From Microbacterium esteraromaticum (GTDB taxonomy: Bacteria > Actinomycetota > Actinomycetes > Actinomycetales > Microbacteriaceae), in contig NZ_CP043732.1 of assembly GCF_014084045.1 (NCBI RefSeq), forward strand, positions 2,728,001 to 2,792,000: DNA of 64,000 bases, in the 5' to 3' direction. Made by a program: the position numbers and the translations under genes. The notes below the pieces were generated by a model. It was not told the DNA's origin. It did no database searches and saw only the letters and a list, made by a program, of their open reading frames with translations. Numbering within the stretch: the stretch's first letter is position 1; each line of letters begins with the position of its first letter. Shown piece after piece: positions 1 to 8,652 of this stretch.

Positions 1-1
1 C

Positions 2-583
2 CTCGTGCCCGGCATGGCCGCGATGATCATCGCAGGCCTGAGCGTCGTGCCGATCTCTCGCCGCGTCCCGCCGCACATCGTCGTGCCCGCAGGCCTCCTG
101 CTGTCTGTCGGCGGGTACCTGGTCGTCGCGCTGACAGCGCAGGCGAACAGCGTCGCGTGGCTGATCCTGGCCTTCGTGATCCTGGGCATCGGCATCGGCG
201 CGGCGGAGACCATCTCGAACGAGCTGATCCTCGCGCACGCCCCGGCCGAGAAGGCCGGAGCGGCGAGTGCCGTGTCCGAGACCGCGTACGAGCTCGGCGC
301 CGTGCTCGGCACCGCCGTGCTCGGGGGAATCATCACGGCGTTCTACCGCGGTGCGCTGGCCATCCCGACTGGCGTGCCGGAGGAGTCCGCCGCACAGGCC
401 CGAGAGACGCTCGCGGGCGCCTACGCGGCCGCGCAGGAGCTGCCGGCGGCGCAGGCGGATGCCCTCTGGCAGGCGGCCGCGCACGCCTTCGACTCGGGCA
501 TCGTCACGACGTCTCTGATCGGAGCTCTGCTCGTGGCTTCCGCCATCGCCGTCGCCGCGACCACGCTTCGCCCGAGCCGCTGA
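2..583 (+). CDS. MFS drug-efflux transporter, DHA2/QacA-like (C-terminal part)
   Basis: The reading frame is open from the window edge, so the true start lies upstream and only the last ~193 residues are visible. They hold several hydrophobic helices (about residues 5-25, 30-50, 55-75, 95-115 and a last one at 165-185). The segment [20 protein letters not shown] is typical of the final third of 14-helix EmrB/QacA proton antiporters, and the Ala-rich extracytoplasmic stretch before the last helix also fits. Family membership is well supported; the substrate is unknown. A terminator-like hairpin follows directly, so the gene ends its own transcription unit before leuB. Confidence 0.8.
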   Translation, partial: LVPGMAAMIIAGLSVVPISRRVPPHIVVPAGLLLSVGGYLVVALTAQANSVAWLILAFVILGIGIGAAETISNELILAHAPAEKAGAASAVSETAYELGAVLGTAVLGGIITAFYRGALAIPTGVPEESAAQARETLAGAYAAAQELPAAQADALWQAAAHAFDSGIVTTSLIGALLVASAIAVAATTLRPSR

Positions 584-588
584 CATCC

Positions 589-620
589 GGCGTAGCGGCC
601 CGCATCCGCGCCGCTACGCT
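589..620 (+). terminator. Terminator-like hairpin after the MFS gene
   Basis: GCGTAGCGG (590-598) pairs with CCGCTACGC (611-619) across a 12-nt loop, just after the stop codon at 583. No T-tract follows, which is common in high-GC actinobacteria. Confidence 0.5.
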
Positions 621-677
621 GGAAGGCAGTGTCCGCGGCGACCCGCGTTGCGGACGAGCAGGGCCCCAAGGAGACTC

Positions 678-1727
678 ATGTCGCGCGTCGTGAAGCTGGC
701 CGTCATCCCCGGTGACGGAATCGGACGAGAGGTCATCGCCCAGGCGGGGCGCGTGCTCGACGCGGTCACCGCCGGCGGCGACGTGACCTTCGAGAAGACT
801 CCCTTCTCACTCGGCGCCGACCGCTACCTCGCGACGGGTGACACGCTCACCGACGACGACCTCGCGGCCATCCGCTCGCACGATGCGATCCTGCTCGGCG
901 CCGTCGGCGGCACGCCGGGCGATGAGCGACTGAAGGACGCGAACATCGAGCGCGGTCTGCTGCTGAAGCTGCGCTTCGAGCTCGACCACTACGTCAACCT
1001 CCGTCCGTCGAAGCTGTTCCCCGGTGCATCCGGACCGCTCGCGAACCCGGGTGAGATCGACTTCGTCGTGGTCCGTGAGGGCACCGAGGGGCCGTACGTC
1101 GGCAACGGGGGTGCGATCCGCAAGGGCACCCCGCACGAGGTCGCCAACGAGACCAGCGTGAACACGGCCTTCGGAGTCGAGCGCGTCGTCCGCTACGCGT
1201 TCGAACTCGCGGAGCGGCGACGCAGGAAGCTCACCCTGGTGCACAAGACGAACGTGCTCGTGCACGCCGGGGCGATCTGGAAGCGGATCGTCGACCAGGT
1301 GTCATCCGAGCATCCGGACGTCGCGGTCGACTACCTGCACGTCGATGCCGCCACCATCTTCCTCGTGACCGACCCGGCGCGATTCGACGTGATCGTCACC
1401 GACAACCTCTTCGGCGACATCCTCACTGACCTCGCCGGTGCCGTCACCGGCGGCATCGGCCTGGCAGCCTCGGGCAACATCAACCCCGACGGCGCATTCC
1501 CCTCGATGTTCGAGCCGGTGCACGGCTCGGCGCCCGACATCGCAGGGCAGCAGAAGGCCGACCCGACCGCAGCGATCCTGTCGGTCGCCCTGCTGCTCGA
1601 CCACCTCGGCCTGCGCGACGAATCCGCGCGCGTGCAGCAGGCGGTCGAAGCCGACATCGCGAGCCGTGACGGCGCTCGCACCACCGCCGAGACGGGCGAC
1701 GCGATCATCGCCCGGCTGCAGGCGTAA
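678..1727 (+). CDS. leuB: 3-isopropylmalate dehydrogenase
   Basis: NAD-dependent oxidative decarboxylation of 3-isopropylmalate, third step of leucine synthesis, in the cytoplasm. The 349-residue product matches the actinobacterial family length. Motifs in order: GDGIGREV near the N-terminus, the [16 protein letters not shown] substrate loop, VREGTEGPY, a catalytic-Lys region HKTNVL, the metal-binding region [10 protein letters not shown] and the NAD-binding segment [16 protein letters not shown] 678 is preceded by AAGGAG at 668-673, so it is preferred to upstream starts. ilvE follows 46 bp later on the same strand. The other leucine genes leuC and leuD lie at 33-35 kb behind their own leader. 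Confidence 0.97.
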   Translation: MSRVVKLAVIPGDGIGREVIAQAGRVLDAVTAGGDVTFEKTPFSLGADRYLATGDTLTDDDLAAIRSHDAILLGAVGGTPGDERLKDANIERGLLLKLRFELDHYVNLRPSKLFPGASGPLANPGEIDFVVVREGTEGPYVGNGGAIRKGTPHEVANETSVNTAFGVERVVRYAFELAERRRRKLTLVHKTNVLVHAGAIWKRIVDQVSSEHPDVAVDYLHVDAATIFLVTDPARFDVIVTDNLFGDILTDLAGAVTGGIGLAASGNINPDGAFPSMFEPVHGSAPDIAGQQKADPTAAILSVALLLDHLGLRDESARVQQAVEADIASRDGARTTAETGDAIIARLQA

Positions 1728-1773
1728 TCTGAGAACACGCGCGCACCGCCGCCGCATCCGACAGAGGACAGAC

Positions 1774-2877
1774 ATGACCGACACCGCCACCACAGCCAGC
1801 CCCGACGCCGCTGAGCTCACGTTCGCCGTGACGAAGAACCTCGCAGCGAAGAGCCCCGCCCAGCGCGAGGAGATCCTGCAGAACCCGGGGTTCGGAACGA
1901 ACTTCACCGACCACATGGTCGACATCTGCTGGTCGGAGAAGGGCGGCTGGCACCGCCCGCGCGTTCAGCCCTACGGCCCCATCGCGCTCGACCCTGCCGC
2001 TGCCGTGCTGCACTACGGACAGGAGATCTTCGAGGGCATCAAGGCCTACCGGCACGCCGACGGCTCGGTGCACACCTTCCGTCCCGACCGCAACGCCGAG
2101 CGCCTGCGCCGCAGCGCCCGCCGCCTCGCGCTGCCCGAGCTGCCCACCGAGCACTTCGTGCAGTCGATCCGCGAGCTGATCGCAGTCGACGGCGCCTGGG
2201 TGCCCTCCGGCGCCGACCAGAGCCTGTACCTGCGCCCGTTCATGTTCGCCAAGGAGGCGTTCCTCGGGGTTCGTCCGGCGAAGAAGGTCGCCTACTACCT
2301 GATCGCCTCGCCCGCCGGCGCGTACTTCACCGGCGGCGTGAAGCCCGTGCGGATCTGGCTGTCGAAGACCTACGCCCGCGCCGGAAAGGGCGGCACAGGA
2401 GCGGCCAAGACGGGCGGCAACTACGCGTCCAGCCTGCTTCCCCAGGCCGAGGCCTCTGCGCAGGGCTGCGATCAGGTCGTCTTCCTCGACCAGGACGGCA
2501 ACGTCGAAGAGCTCGGCGGCATGAACGTCGTGTTCGTCTACAAGGACGGCCGAGTCGTGACTCCCGAGTCCGACAGCATCCTCGAGGGCATCACGCGCGA
2601 CTCGCTGCTGCAGCTGGCCGAGGACCGCGGGCTCACCGTCGAGCGCCGGGCCGTGTCGCTCGACGAGTGGCGTCGGGGTGTGGCATCCGGCGACATCGTC
2701 GAGGTGTTCGCCTGCGGCACGGCCGCCGTCGTGACTCCGATCGGCGCCCTGGTCTCCGACGACTTCGAGGACCAGCAGCCGCTCGGCGAGCTGGCACTGT
2801 CTCTGCGTGAAGAGCTCACCGACATCCAGTACGGCCGGCGTGAGGACAAGCACGGCTGGCTGGTGCGGGTCGACTGA
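1774..2877 (+). CDS. ilvE: Branched-chain amino acid aminotransferase
   Basis: PLP enzyme that transaminates the 2-oxo acids of leucine, isoleucine and valine with glutamate. The 367 residues contain the fold-type IV signature: the PLP lysine in AAKTGGNYASSLLPQAEA (about K212), YGQEIFEGIKAYR near residue 80, and EELGGMNVVFV. It begins at ATG 1774; a start at 1438 would overlap leuB and has no support. Close spacing to leuB suggests co-transcription of two branched-chain amino acid steps. The stop is followed by a polypyrimidine tract and a palindromic intergenic element rather than a simple terminator. Confidence 0.97.
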   Translation: MTDTATTASPDAAELTFAVTKNLAAKSPAQREEILQNPGFGTNFTDHMVDICWSEKGGWHRPRVQPYGPIALDPAAAVLHYGQEIFEGIKAYRHADGSVHTFRPDRNAERLRRSARRLALPELPTEHFVQSIRELIAVDGAWVPSGADQSLYLRPFMFAKEAFLGVRPAKKVAYYLIASPAGAYFTGGVKPVRIWLSKTYARAGKGGTGAAKTGGNYASSLLPQAEASAQGCDQVVFLDQDGNVEELGGMNVVFVYKDGRVVTPESDSILEGITRDSLLQLAEDRGLTVERRAVSLDEWRRGVASGDIVEVFACGTAAVVTPIGALVSDDFEDQQPLGELALSLREELTDIQYGRREDKHGWLVRVD

Positions 2878-2883
2878 CCCGGT

Positions 2884-2926
2884 CTTCCTTCTTCCCACTT
2901 CCTTCTTCCCACTTCCTTCGTCCTTC
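2884..2926. repeat. Polypyrimidine tract with 14-bp tandem unit
   Basis: About 40 nt after ilvE are almost all C and T on the plus strand. The unit CCTTCTTCCCACTT occurs twice back to back (2888-2915), then CCTTCG and TCCTTCG. It abuts palindromic element copy 1. Function unknown. Confidence 0.7.
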
Positions 2927-3022
2927 GCCGACACCCCTACTTGCTGCCGACACCCCCAGGTGCGGCCGCCCACAGGTAGGGGTGTCGGCATTATGTGGGG
3001 GTATCGGCGCAGGGGTCTCGGC
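2927..3022. repeat. Palindromic intergenic element, copy 1
   Basis: Built from a short motif, GCCGAYACCCCYA, in two forward and three reverse copies. GCCGACACCCCTAC (2927-2940) is a perfect inverted repeat of 2976-2989. A second forward copy at 2946-2958 pairs with 2995-3008 with one mismatch, so the two stems interleave. A further reverse copy ends at 3022. A close relative lies at 4158-4239, on the other side of the intervening gene. Confidence 0.85.
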
Positions 3023-3111
3023 CCGCGAGATTCGTTCTGCACAGTCGGGATACTGCGTCACGGCATGTGGATGGACGCGTTCCGTCCGGCGCGGCGAAAC
3101 ATGATATCGGG

Positions 3112-4092
3112 ATGCGGCACCGAATCGACATCGTGCAAGCTCGAGCACTGCTGCGAACGAGGCAGCAGCTCCTGGCAGCAGGCAGGACCGTTCGCGAGCT
3201 TCGCGCGGATGTCGCCGGCGGACGGCTGATCAGGCTGCACCGCGGTGCGTATGTTCACGCCGAGGACTGGGCGGGGCTGTGGTGGGAGGGTCAGCATCTG
3301 CTGAAGGTGTTGGCGGTGCGCGCCGCCAGCCCAGGCGACGGACCGGTGTTCAGCCATGCCTCGGCGGCCGTGCTCTGGGGGCTGCCGCTGTATCGAATGG
3401 GTGACATGCCCGTGCAGATCGTGATCGACGGGACTCGGCACAGTCGCCTGATCGCGGGAGTCGTTCGGCGCGACATGCAGCTCGCGGCGGGGGATGTGGA
3501 CGAGATCGACGGATTCCGGCTCACATCCCTGACCCGCACCACGTTCGACGTCGCACGGACCGCCGCCTTCGACACGGCAGTCGCATGCGCCGACGCTGGG
3601 CTGAGGCACGTCTGCGTCACGGGTCAGTCGGTAGCGGCGGACGCGGATGCGCAGTGGCGATCGGATGCCATGAATCTCGCGCGGCCCGGGCTGCGCGGTG
3701 TCAGGCAGGCGCGCGATGTCATCCGCTTCGCGGACGGGCGTGCGCAGCTGCCGGGGGAGAGCGTCAGTCGGGTTCGCCTTCGTCAGCTCGGCTTCTCGCA
3801 ATACGAGCTTCAGATTCCGATCACTGGGGCAGGGGGGAACCAGTACTGGGTCGACTTCGGATTCCCGCGATCGCGCACCTTCGGCGAGTTCGATGGTGAG
3901 GGCAAGTACGTCGACGCGGCTCTGCGGGGTGCATCGACCGCGCAGGCGGCAGTGCTCGCCGAGAAGCAGCGCGAGGACGACATCAGAGGTGTCACCGGGT
4001 GGAGGTTCGCCCGCTGGGGATACGACGACATCCGCACGCCGGATGCCCTCGGCGCCCGCCTCGCGGCCTTCGGCATCCGTCCACCCGGCTGA
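3112..4092 (+). CDS. Orphan AbiEi-type/DUF559-like protein
   Basis: A 326-residue protein. The N-terminal ~60 residues resemble the AbiEi antitoxin winged-helix domain (TVRELRADVAGGRLIRLHRG, then AYV). The middle resembles the AbiEi C-terminal region. The last third has WVDFGFP...GEFDGEGKY, a D...ExDGxxK pattern like a Vsr/DUF559-type PD-(D/E)XK nuclease core. In type IV systems the antitoxin sits beside an AbiEii nucleotidyltransferase, but none is present here, so it is an orphan. Nuclease activity is inferred from the motif only. ATG 3112 has a weak upstream ribosome site, so an earlier GTG or ATG remains possible. The gene is bracketed by two copies of a palindromic element, which suggests it may have moved with them. 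Confidence 0.65.
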   Translation: MRHRIDIVQARALLRTRQQLLAAGRTVRELRADVAGGRLIRLHRGAYVHAEDWAGLWWEGQHLLKVLAVRAASPGDGPVFSHASAAVLWGLPLYRMGDMPVQIVIDGTRHSRLIAGVVRRDMQLAAGDVDEIDGFRLTSLTRTTFDVARTAAFDTAVACADAGLRHVCVTGQSVAADADAQWRSDAMNLARPGLRGVRQARDVIRFADGRAQLPGESVSRVRLRQLGFSQYELQIPITGAGGNQYWVDFGFPRSRTFGEFDGEGKYVDAALRGASTAQAAVLAEKQREDDIRGVTGWRFARWGYDDIRTPDALGARLAAFGIRPPG

Positions 4093-4157
4093 CTGTCCAC
4101 CCTGCTCACCCTGCTCGTCGCGGCCCACCGTGCTCACCCCGGCCCCGCTGCCCCGCT

Positions 4158-4239
4158 GCCGATACCCCTACTTGCTGCCGACACCCCCAGCTGCGGCCGA
4201 CCACAGTTGGGGGTATCGGCACTAGCTAGGGGTCTCGGC
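4158..4239. repeat. Palindromic intergenic element, copy 2
   Basis: An 82-bp relative of the element at 2927-3022 in the same orientation. The first ~50 bp are nearly identical. It has two forward motif copies (4158-4171 and from 4177) and two reverse copies ending at 4220 and 4239. It follows the orphan AbiEi-like gene and precedes the FAH-family gene. Confidence 0.85.
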
Positions 4240-4240
4240 G

Positions 4241-4289
4241 GATTGTGGGGAGATTGGGGGGAGGGAGAGAGGGGGACGGGGGGCGGGGA
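4241..4289 (+). other. G-run tract upstream of FAH-family gene
   Basis: Purine-rich stretch with six runs of three to six G separated by one to five bases, ending at the -10 element of the next gene. It matches the spacing of a G-quadruplex-forming sequence. A regulatory role is speculative. Confidence 0.5.
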
Positions 4290-4295
4290 TAGGCT
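4290..4295 (+). promoter_or_regulatory. -10 element for a leaderless start
   Basis: TAGGCT ends 6 nt before GTG 4302, so the transcript should begin at or next to the start codon. The same layout recurs at several other genes in the window. Confidence 0.5.
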
Positions 4296-4301
4296 GACGG
4301 G

Positions 4302-5078
4302 GTGAAGATCGCGCGTTTCAGTCACAACGACGGCATCCGATACGGCATCCTCGACGACACCGACATCGTCGTGCTCGACGGTGACCCGATGTTCGCCGGA
4401 TACGAGCCGACGGGGGAGCGCGTGCCGGTCGCCGATGTCGCGCTGCTGGCACCGGTCATCCCGCGTTCGAAGGTGGTCTGCGTCGGCCGCAACTACCACG
4501 ACCACGCGGCGGAGTTCGGCAACGTCGCCCCCGAGGAGCCCCTGCTCTTCCTCAAGCCCAACACGGCCGTCGTCGGCCCCGGCGACACGATCGTTCGGCC
4601 CACCATCTCGGAGAGGACCGAGTTCGAGGGCGAGCTCGTCGCCGTCATCGGCCGCATCGCCAAGAACGTGAGCGCAGAGAACGCGCTCGACTACGTCTTC
4701 GGCTACACGATCGGCAACGACGTGACCGCACGCGACCTGCAGCGCAAGGACGGTCAGTGGACTCGAGGCAAGGGCTTCGACACCTTCTGCCCCCTCGGCC
4801 CGGTCATCGAGACCGAGTTCGATGCGGACGCGGCGCGACTCGAGACCCGAGTGAACGGCGAGGTCCGCCAGCAGGCGCCACTCACCGACATGATCCACTC
4901 GGTCGCAGACATCATCGCGTACGCCTCCGCGGTCTTCACGCTGCTTCCCGGCGACGTGATCATGACGGGAACCCCCGCGGGCGTCGGCGAGATCGTCGCC
5001 GGCGACGCCGTCGAGGTCGAGATCAGCGGCATCGGCGTGCTGCGCAATCCGGTGCGCGACGCCGCGCCCGCAGCGTGA
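4302..5078 (+). CDS. Fumarylacetoacetate hydrolase family protein
   Basis: A 258-residue member of the FAH superfamily, which hydrolyses or decarboxylates/tautomerises beta-diketo acids such as oxaloacetate or acylpyruvates. The N-terminal ~60 residues form the small domain. The core has CVGRNYHDHAAEFG, FLKPNTAVVGPGD, the metal ligands in EFEGELVAVIG and GNDVTARDLQ, the basic substrate loop KGFDTFCPLGP, and GDVIMTGTPAGVG. The GTG start is supported by a -10 box 6 nt upstream, implying a leaderless transcript. The stop overlaps the next gene's GTG by 4 nt. Substrate is not predictable from sequence. Confidence 0.9.
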   Translation: MKIARFSHNDGIRYGILDDTDIVVLDGDPMFAGYEPTGERVPVADVALLAPVIPRSKVVCVGRNYHDHAAEFGNVAPEEPLLFLKPNTAVVGPGDTIVRPTISERTEFEGELVAVIGRIAKNVSAENALDYVFGYTIGNDVTARDLQRKDGQWTRGKGFDTFCPLGPVIETEFDADAARLETRVNGEVRQQAPLTDMIHSVADIIAYASAVFTLLPGDVIMTGTPAGVGEIVAGDAVEVEISGIGVLRNPVRDAAPAA

Positions 5079-6337
5079 GCGCGGTGGCCACGCCGCCGAT
5101 CGGCGACCTGCGCGCCATCCAACGCCGCACCGTCGGCGTGCTCGCCGCCGGGCAGGTGCTCGGCGGAATCGCGTTCGGTGCGACCGTGTCACTGGGCGCG
5201 CTGCTCGCCGCCGACCTCTCGGGCGACGATGCGCTGTCGGGGCTGGCGACCGCCTCGGTCACCCTCGGTGCCGCCGCCTTCGCGATCCCGCTGGCCCGAT
5301 TCGCTGCGCGACGCGGACGCCGAATGTCGCTCACCGCCGGCAACCTGCTCGCCCTCGTCGGCATCGGCATCGTGATCGCCTCCGCCGGCCTGCGCGTGTT
5401 CCCGCTGCTGCTGGTCGGCATCATCATGATCGGCATGGGCAACGCAGGCAACCTGCAGTCGCGCTTCGCCGCCACCGACCTCGCCGCGCCCGCGCACCGA
5501 GGACGCGACCTGTCGATCGTCGTGTGGTCGACGACGGTGGGCGGGGTGACGGGACCGCTGCTGCTGCCGATCGGCGAAGAAGTCGGAGCGGTGATCGGGA
5601 TGCCCCCGCTCACCGGCTCATACCTGTTCTCGCTGATCGCGCAGGCCGCGGCGCTCGTGCTGTACGTGATCGCGCTGCGACCCGACCCGCTGCTGACGGC
5701 GATGAGCCTCGCGAACTCGGCCGCGAAGAGCGCGGTTCTCGGGGCTGACGTCGATCGTCCCGTCGTCGCGCGATACGCGATCTTCGCTGTGTCGGGCTCG
5801 CACGCGGTCATGGCATCGGTCATGGCGATGACGCCCATCCATCTCAAGCACATGGCGCACGGCGGCGGCCACGGCACCACGCACGAGGTCACGCTGCTGG
5901 TGGGCGTGACCATCGCCCTGCACGTCGCCGGCATGTACGGCCTGTCTCCGCTGTTCGGCGTGCTCGCCGACCGTTGGGGGCGAGTCCGCGTGGTGCTGCT
6001 CGGCCAGGCGGTGCTGGCTGCATCCCTCGCGACGGCGATCATCGCGGGCGCTCACCCCGCCGGGGTCATGACGGCCCTGATCCTGCTCGGTCTCGGCTGG
6101 AGTGCGGCCACGGTCGCCGGGGCGGCGCTGCTCACGGAGTCGTCGACGGTGCTGATGCGCCCGCGCCGTCAGGGCATCAGCGACTCGCTGATGAGTCTCA
6201 CCGCAGCGGTCGGGGCCGCCGGCGCCGGCATCGTGCTCACCGAGTTCGGCTATGCCGGGCTCGCCACGGTCGCGCTCGTGCTCGTCATCGCGATCACGGC
6301 GCTGTCGCCGCTCGGGCGCGTGCGCGGAGCCGCGTGA
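5075..6337 (+). CDS. MFS transporter
   Basis: A 420-residue, about 12-helix major facilitator protein. It has an N-half loop RFAARRGRRMSL (an MFS motif A variant, D/G-x-x-x-R-R-G-R) and a repeat of it in the C-half (GVLADRWGRVRVVLLGQ). A His-rich loop HMAHGGGHGTTH lies between helices 6 and 7 and could bind metal. GTG 5075 overlaps the FAH stop (GTGA) and its own stop overlaps the methyltransferase start in the same way, so the three genes are translationally coupled. Substrate unknown; an efflux role is a guess. Confidence 0.85.
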   Translation: MSAVATPPIGDLRAIQRRTVGVLAAGQVLGGIAFGATVSLGALLAADLSGDDALSGLATASVTLGAAAFAIPLARFAARRGRRMSLTAGNLLALVGIGIVIASAGLRVFPLLLVGIIMIGMGNAGNLQSRFAATDLAAPAHRGRDLSIVVWSTTVGGVTGPLLLPIGEEVGAVIGMPPLTGSYLFSLIAQAAALVLYVIALRPDPLLTAMSLANSAAKSAVLGADVDRPVVARYAIFAVSGSHAVMASVMAMTPIHLKHMAHGGGHGTTHEVTLLVGVTIALHVAGMYGLSPLFGVLADRWGRVRVVLLGQAVLAASLATAIIAGAHPAGVMTALILLGLGWSAATVAGAALLTESSTVLMRPRRQGISDSLMSLTAAVGAAGAGIVLTEFGYAGLATVALVLVIAITALSPLGRVRGAA

Positions 6338-7134
6338 GCTGGGCCGGCACGGGCGAGGCGTACGCCGCGTCATACGCGGCTTTGTGCGCAGGCACGGGGG
6401 AGAGACTCCGGGAGATCGCGGGGCCCGCTCGCGACCGAACGCTGCTCGACGTCGGTGCGGGCGATGGAACCCTCGCCGCCGCGTGGACGCACGCCGGATG
6501 GCAGGTCACCGCCGCTGAGCCCGAGCCCAGCATGCGCGAGGCCGCCGCTGCCAGGCATCCGGACCTGCGTCTCGTCGCCGACGGGCTGCCCGGGCTGACG
6601 TTCGGCGACCGTGCGTTCGACATTGTCACGGCGAACTTCGTGCTCAACCACGTGCCGGACCCGCGTGCCGCGGCAGCAGAGCTGCGGCGGGTGGCAGACC
6701 ACCTCGTGATCGCCACGACCTGGTCGTCGTCGCCGACGACGCTGTGGGCCGATGTGATCGCACGTGCGGGCCTGCCCCGGGCATCCGGTGCGCGGCTGCC
6801 GGCCGAGAAGGATTTCGAGCGCACCTCCGACGGATTCGCGCGCATGCTGGCCGACGCGGGGTGGCACCCGGAGGTGGACGAGCTCACCTGGACGTGGCTC
6901 GCCGAGCCCGACGCCCTGTGGCGATCGGTCGCCGGGGGAGTGGCGGGCGCCGGCGCCTACTACGCCACGCTCGCCGACACCGATCGCAGGCGCTTTCGTG
7001 CCGCCTTCGACGAGCTCGTCGCCGATCGGCTCGACGGCGGCCGGATGCCGATCACGCAGACGGCGGCGATCGCCGTCGAACGTCTCGGCCGACGACGCTC
7101 GAGCGCGCCGGTCGCGGGCATCCGCCCCCGGTAG
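6334..7134 (+). CDS. Class I SAM-dependent methyltransferase
   Basis: A 266-residue Rossmann-fold methyltransferase. SAM-binding motif I is LLDVGAGDGTLAAAW (about residues 36-50), the acidic end of motif II is in VTAAEPEPSMREAA, and the motif IV region is FDIVTANFVLNHVPDP. The C-terminal half is family-specific. It starts at GTG 6334 inside the preceding stop (GTGA). The substrate cannot be named; small-molecule or quinone-like methylation are both possible. Confidence 0.85.
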   Translation: MSWAGTGEAYAASYAALCAGTGERLREIAGPARDRTLLDVGAGDGTLAAAWTHAGWQVTAAEPEPSMREAAAARHPDLRLVADGLPGLTFGDRAFDIVTANFVLNHVPDPRAAAAELRRVADHLVIATTWSSSPTTLWADVIARAGLPRASGARLPAEKDFERTSDGFARMLADAGWHPEVDELTWTWLAEPDALWRSVAGGVAGAGAYYATLADTDRRRFRAAFDELVADRLDGGRMPITQTAAIAVERLGRRRSSAPVAGIRPR

Positions 7135-7137
7135 AAT
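7132..7137 (+). promoter_or_regulatory. -10 element for gltX
   Basis: TAGAAT overlaps the last codons of the methyltransferase, 9 nt before ATG 7147. GAGGGG just before the ATG could serve as a ribosome site. Confidence 0.45.
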
Positions 7138-7146
7138 CGAGGGGAT

Positions 7147-8652
7147 ATGGCTACTGTGCACCCCCTCACCACCACCGCCACCGGATCCGACGTCCGCGTG
7201 CGCTTCTGCCCCTCGCCGACCGGCCTGCCGCACGTCGGCATGGTGCGCACGGCCCTGTACAACTGGGCGTACGCCCGCCACAACGGCGGCAAGCTCGTGT
7301 TCCGCATCGAGGACACCGATGCCGCACGCGACAGCGAGGAGAGCTTCCGTCAGCTGGTCGACGCGCTCACCTGGATGAAGATCGACTGGGATGAGGGCGT
7401 GGAGGTGGGCGGCCCGCACGCGCCGTACCGTCAGTCGGAGCGCCACGACATCTACCGCGGCGTGATCGAGAAGCTGCTGGCGACCGGAGCCCTGTACGAG
7501 AGCTACTCGACGGCGGAGGAGATCGACGCCCGCAACGAGGCGAACGGCCGCGCGAAGCAGCTCGGCTACGACAACTTCGACCGCGACCTCACCGACGAGC
7601 AGAAGGCGGCTTTCCGCGCCGAGGGTCGGCAGCCGGCGCTCCGCCTGCGCGTGCCGGACGAGGACCTCACCTATGTCGACCTGATCCGCGGCGAGGTCAC
7701 CTTCCCCGCCGGGTCGTTCCCCGACTTCGTCGTCGTGCGCCCGAACGGCGTGCCGCTGTACACGTTCGTGAACCCGGTCGACGATGCGCTGATGGGCATC
7801 ACTCACGTGCTGCGCGGCGAGGATCTGATGCCGTCCACCGCGCGTCAGCTCGCGCTCTACGACGCACTGATCCAGGCCGGCGTCACCACGTTCGTGCCGC
7901 GTTTCGCCCACATGCCGCTTGTGCTGGGCGAGACGGGCAACAAGAAGCTGTCCAAGCGCGACCCACAGGCCGATCTGTTCCTGCACCGCGAGCGCGGCTT
8001 CATCCATGAGGGACTGCTGAACTACCTCGCCCTGCTCGGCTGGTCGATCGCCGCCGATCGCGACGTGTTCTCGCTCGACGAGTTCATCGCCGCGTTCGAC
8101 ATCGCAGACGTCAACCCGAATCCGGCGCGCTTCGACCAGAAGAAGGCCGAGTCGATCAACGGCGATCACATCCGCATGCTCGAGGGCAGGGACTTCGCCG
8201 AGCGGATGCTGCCGTATCTCGCCGCGGCCGACGTGTTCGGGGGCGAGCCGACCCACGAGCAGATCGTGCTCGCCTTCCGTGCCGCGCCTCTCGTGCAGGA
8301 GCGCATGCAGCTGCTGGGAGAGTCGGCCGGCATGCTCGGCTTCCTGTTCACCGAGAACGTGTCGTACGAGGCCGACGCGCTCAAGGGCCTGCCCGCGAAC
8401 GCCGCCGAGGTGCTCGAGGCGAGCGTCGCGGCTCTCGAGCCGGTCGAGGAGTTCACTCCGGATGCGATTCAGGCGGCGCTCTCGGCGAAGCTCGTCGACG
8501 AGCTCGGGCTCAAGCCCCGGGTCGCCTACGGCCCGCCCCGCGTCGCCCTGACCGGTCGCCGCGTCTCGCCGCCGCTGTTCGAGTCGATGGAGCTGCTGGG
8601 CAAGGACGAGTCGCTGCGGCGACTGCGTGCGCTCGCTGACTTCCTGGCGTGA
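7147..8652 (+). CDS. gltX: Glutamate--tRNA ligase
   Basis: Class I aminoacyl-tRNA synthetase that charges tRNA-Glu; two tRNA-Glu genes lie at 26.2 and 27.5 kb. The 501 residues show the HIGH-equivalent [20 protein letters not shown], the [11 protein letters not shown] substrate segment, the [21 protein letters not shown] region and the KMSKS-equivalent KKLSKRD, followed by the helical anticodon-binding domain. Actinobacteria that lack GlnRS use this enzyme also to make Glu-tRNA-Gln for amidation. It ends in a 4-nt overlap with the exporter gene. Confidence 0.97.
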   Translation: MATVHPLTTTATGSDVRVRFCPSPTGLPHVGMVRTALYNWAYARHNGGKLVFRIEDTDAARDSEESFRQLVDALTWMKIDWDEGVEVGGPHAPYRQSERHDIYRGVIEKLLATGALYESYSTAEEIDARNEANGRAKQLGYDNFDRDLTDEQKAAFRAEGRQPALRLRVPDEDLTYVDLIRGEVTFPAGSFPDFVVVRPNGVPLYTFVNPVDDALMGITHVLRGEDLMPSTARQLALYDALIQAGVTTFVPRFAHMPLVLGETGNKKLSKRDPQADLFLHRERGFIHEGLLNYLALLGWSIAADRDVFSLDEFIAAFDIADVNPNPARFDQKKAESINGDHIRMLEGRDFAERMLPYLAAADVFGGEPTHEQIVLAFRAAPLVQERMQLLGESAGMLGFLFTENVSYEADALKGLPANAAEVLEASVAALEPVEEFTPDAIQAALSAKLVDELGLKPRVAYGPPRVALTGRRVSPPLFESMELLGKDESLRRLRALADFLA

